From: Maritalea myrionectae DSM 19524 | Lineage (GTDB): Bacteria > Pseudomonadota > Alphaproteobacteria > Rhizobiales > Devosiaceae | Direction of reading: 5' to 3' | NCBI RefSeq assembly: GCF_000423365.1 | Contig: NZ_AUHV01000004.1 | Location: 434,001-498,000, forward strand | Length of the DNA: 64,000 bases | Shown: piece by piece, positions 62,603 to 64,000 of the stretch | Layout of the letters: every line of letters starts with the position of its first letter | Position numbering within the stretch: position 1 is the stretch's first letter | The notes under the pieces: generated by a model | What the model was told of the DNA's origin: nothing | The model's database searches: none | Seen by the model: only the letters and a program-made list of their open reading frames with translations | Program-made: the position numbers and the translations under genes

Positions 62603-63244
62603 TTGGCTGCGCTTGACCCGGCTGCAAATTGTGGACGATGTCCGCGGCTAAAATCCTACCGCCTAGATTCTAAGCGTAATTTCCCGACGTTTTTTAACGC
62701 GCCAGTCCCGAATTGGGCCTCGCCGCAACCTAGGGTTATGATTGTAGGTATGGCGCCGGGCATGAAGGGCGCCAATCGCACAGGCCGACCCTTTACCGGC
62801 GATTTTGCGGGCGACCTTTTGTTTGACACCCTGATCCAGCATGGTTTTGCAAATGGCGCTTACGGCAATTCAGCGGATGATGGATTGACGCTGAATGAAT
62901 GCGCCATCATCAATGTGGTGCGCTGTGTGCCGCCGCAAAACAAACCCACCGCCAGCGAAGTCAACAATTGCCGCCGCTATCTGGAGGCGACATTGAAGCA
63001 TTATCGCAACGATGTTGAAGTGTTTGTGACACTGGGCAGCATCGCCCATAATTCATTTTTGGGCTGTTTTGATGTGCGCAAAAAGGACTTCAAATTCGGA
63101 CATGGCGCAATGTTTGAATTGCCCAGCGGCCAGACCTTGCTGTCCAGCTATCATTGTTCACGCTATAATGTGAACACCAACGTGCTCACACCGAAAATGT
63201 TTGGTGATATTTTTTCCCGCGTGCGCGAAATATTAAGCGAATAG
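62603..63244 (+). CDS. Uracil-DNA glycosylase, family-5 (UDGb)-like
   Basis: This product of about 213 residues likely removes uracil or other deaminated bases from DNA. Motif 1 reads GMAPGMKGANRTGRPFTGD, as in UDGb, and the C-terminal motif is SYHCSRYNVNT. Four Cys residues placed as in the 4Fe-4S UDG families are in NCGRCPRL, VVRCVPP and NNCRRYL. The start is best at TTG 62603, seven bases after GAGG. A TTG at 62597 is too close. It lies 44 bases after the NYN gene on the same strand. Confidence 0.85.
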   Translation: MAALDPAANCGRCPRLKSYRLDSKRNFPTFFNAPVPNWASPQPRVMIVGMAPGMKGANRTGRPFTGDFAGDLLFDTLIQHGFANGAYGNSADDGLTLNECAIINVVRCVPPQNKPTASEVNNCRRYLEATLKHYRNDVEVFVTLGSIAHNSFLGCFDVRKKDFKFGHGAMFELPSGQTLLSSYHCSRYNVNTNVLTPKMFGDIFSRVREILSE

Positions 63245-63250
63245 AATCGC

Positions 63251-63733
63251 TTAGCCCAAGTCTTTCAACAAACGATTCTTCTGGCGAGACCAATCGCGCT
63301 TTTGCTCTGTCGCGCGTTTATCGTGCTGCTTTTTACCCTTGGCAATGCCAATCAGCAGCTTAGCGATCCCGCGGTCGTTGAAATAGAGTTTGAGCGGCAC
63401 AATCGTTTGCCCCTCCTTTTCAACAGCGCTCATCAAGCGACTCATTTCGCGCTTTTTCAACAGCAATTTGCGGCGGCGCCGCTCGTTGTGATTAAAGCGG
63501 TTCGCTTGCAAATATTCAGGGATATGCGAGTTGATCAGCCAAATTTCGCCGCCCTCAGGCGTGGCGTAACTCTCGGTGATTTGCGCTTTGCCGTTGCGCA
63601 GGCTCTTCACCTCAGTGCCTTCCAGCACGAGCCCAGCTTCCATTGTGTCCAAAATTTCATAGTCGAAGCGGGCGCGGCGGTTTTCCGCCACGAGCCCTGT
63701 GCTTTTCAATGAATTTTTCTTTTTGGGTGCCAT
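63251..63733 (-). CDS. smpB: SsrA-binding protein SmpB
   Basis: This 160-residue protein brings tmRNA to stalled ribosomes. It has [30 protein letters not shown] at the N-terminus, split across residues 17-47, and a basic tail with [16 protein letters not shown]. It follows the dapA gene in the common alphaproteobacterial dapA-smpB order. The ssrA gene is not in the window. Confidence 0.95.
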   Translation of the reverse strand: MAPKKKNSLKSTGLVAENRRARFDYEILDTMEAGLVLEGTEVKSLRNGKAQITESYATPEGGEIWLINSHIPEYLQANRFNHNERRRRKLLLKKREMSRLMSAVEKEGQTIVPLKLYFNDRGIAKLLIGIAKGKKQHDKRATEQKRDWSRQKNRLLKDLG

Positions 63734-63736
63734 GAA

Positions 63737-64000
63737 TTAGTTGATCAACCCGGCGTGAATAAGCGCTTCATCCACGGCCAATTTGGTTTGCGGCGAAATC
63801 GGCACCAATGGCATGCGCGTATCCGCCTTGCACAATCCCAAACGCTCTGCCGCATATTTGACGGGCACAGGGTTTGGATCCAGGAACAAGGCGCGGTGCA
63901 ATGGTGCGAGACGGTCTTGAACGGCCATCGCTGCTTCATAATTGCCATCCAACGTGGCTTGCTGCAATTCAGCACACAAGCGCGGTGCAATATTTGACGT
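63737..64000 (-). CDS. dapA: 4-hydroxy-tetrahydrodipicolinate synthase, C-terminal part
   Basis: The last 88 or so residues of a protein run off the right edge. They read TSNIAPRLCAELQQA, then LHRALFLDPNPVPVKYAAERLG and a tail ending LIHAGLIN, the C-terminal part of DapA. The enzyme joins pyruvate and aspartate semialdehyde to begin lysine and diaminopimelate synthesis. It lies three bases upstream of smpB, and the two are probably one operon. The catalytic lysine is beyond the window. Confidence 0.9.
   Translation of the reverse strand, partial: TSNIAPRLCAELQQATLDGNYEAAMAVQDRLAPLHRALFLDPNPVPVKYAAERLGLCKADTRMPLVPISPQTKLAVDEALIHAGLIN

Noticed and set aside
1-64000. CRISPR arrays, insertion sequences, phage genes, rRNA
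   Set aside because: No regularly spaced repeats, transposase, integrase or rRNA segments were seen on reading either strand.

Overview
The window is a chromosomal segment of an alphaproteobacterium, most likely of the order Hyphomicrobiales (Rhizobiales). Several things point there: the gene order rpoZ-rsh-pyrE-acpS-lepB-rnc-era-recO, the block DUF177-plsX-fabH-ihfA-merR, the glyA-nrdR-nusB segment, the ldtR/ldtP pair, a CBP3-type cytochrome bc1 chaperone, a DUF2842 protein and two-domain cold-shock protein. GC content looks moderate (low-to-mid 50s by eye), lower than in many soil rhizobia. I see no rRNA, CRISPR array, insertion sequence, phage or integrative element. Most of the window is core genome with short accessory patches. 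The genus cannot be fixed from sequence alone.

Layout. 1-3.3 kb: the edge of a TRAP transporter, a DedA-like protein, a DUF192 lipoprotein, a double cold-shock protein and glyoxalase I. 3.3-8.5 kb: an M15-type lipoprotein, tRNA-Glu, two tandem ArnT-like lipid-dependent glycosyltransferases, and cfa. 8.6-15.1 kb: recJ, glpX, hom and an aminotransferase. hom carries an extra N-terminal domain and has a repeated operator-like motif upstream. 15.3-21 kb: a MarR-like regulator, argC, a sterol-glucosyltransferase-like GT1, an sdpR/sdpI-like pair and a lone Wzz-like protein. 21-23.5 kb: rpsI-rplM and ctaA. 23.5-31.5 kb: a compact Wzx/Wzy-type exopolysaccharide locus (deacetylase, co-polymerase with a degenerate kinase domain, Wza-like lipoprotein, GT4, polyprenyl-phosphate sugar transferase, Wzy-like polymerase). 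Its composition recalls holdfast or unipolar polysaccharide loci. 31.5-38.7 kb: tRNA-Pro, then the merR-ihfA-fabH-plsX-DUF177 cluster with a cytochrome bc1 chaperone and bamE. 38.7-46.6 kb: MFS transporter, nusB, nrdR, glyA, the L,D-transpeptidase ldtP with its regulator ldtR, and hemB. 46.6-52.5 kb: accessory genes, including a TetR-controlled reductase operon with a perfect 29-bp palindromic operator, an RDD protein, an SLC13/RCK transporter, the leucyl-transferase bpt and a membrane-anchored EEP phosphatase. 52.6-61.7 kb: parC and the long minus-strand housekeeping series recO to rpoZ. 61.8-64 kb: a NYN-domain protein, a family-5-like uracil-DNA glycosylase, smpB and the end of dapA.

Functional links. 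Envelope work dominates the accessory content: exopolysaccharide export, L,D-crosslinking of peptidoglycan, ArnT-like glycosyl transfer and cyclopropane lipids. Aspartate-family amino-acid metabolism appears three times (hom, the aminotransferase, dapA). The strongest unexplained signals are regulatory. They are the triple TGTAGGAYTTRT motif in front of the extended hom gene, exact palindromes in front of the tetR and sdpR operons, repeats at the marR start, a duplicated TTATCCTGATAA at the NYN gene start, and an orphan plus-strand terminator near rpoZ that may end a small RNA. I could run no searches. Family calls rest on reading motifs and length, and site calls rest on reading the bases directly.
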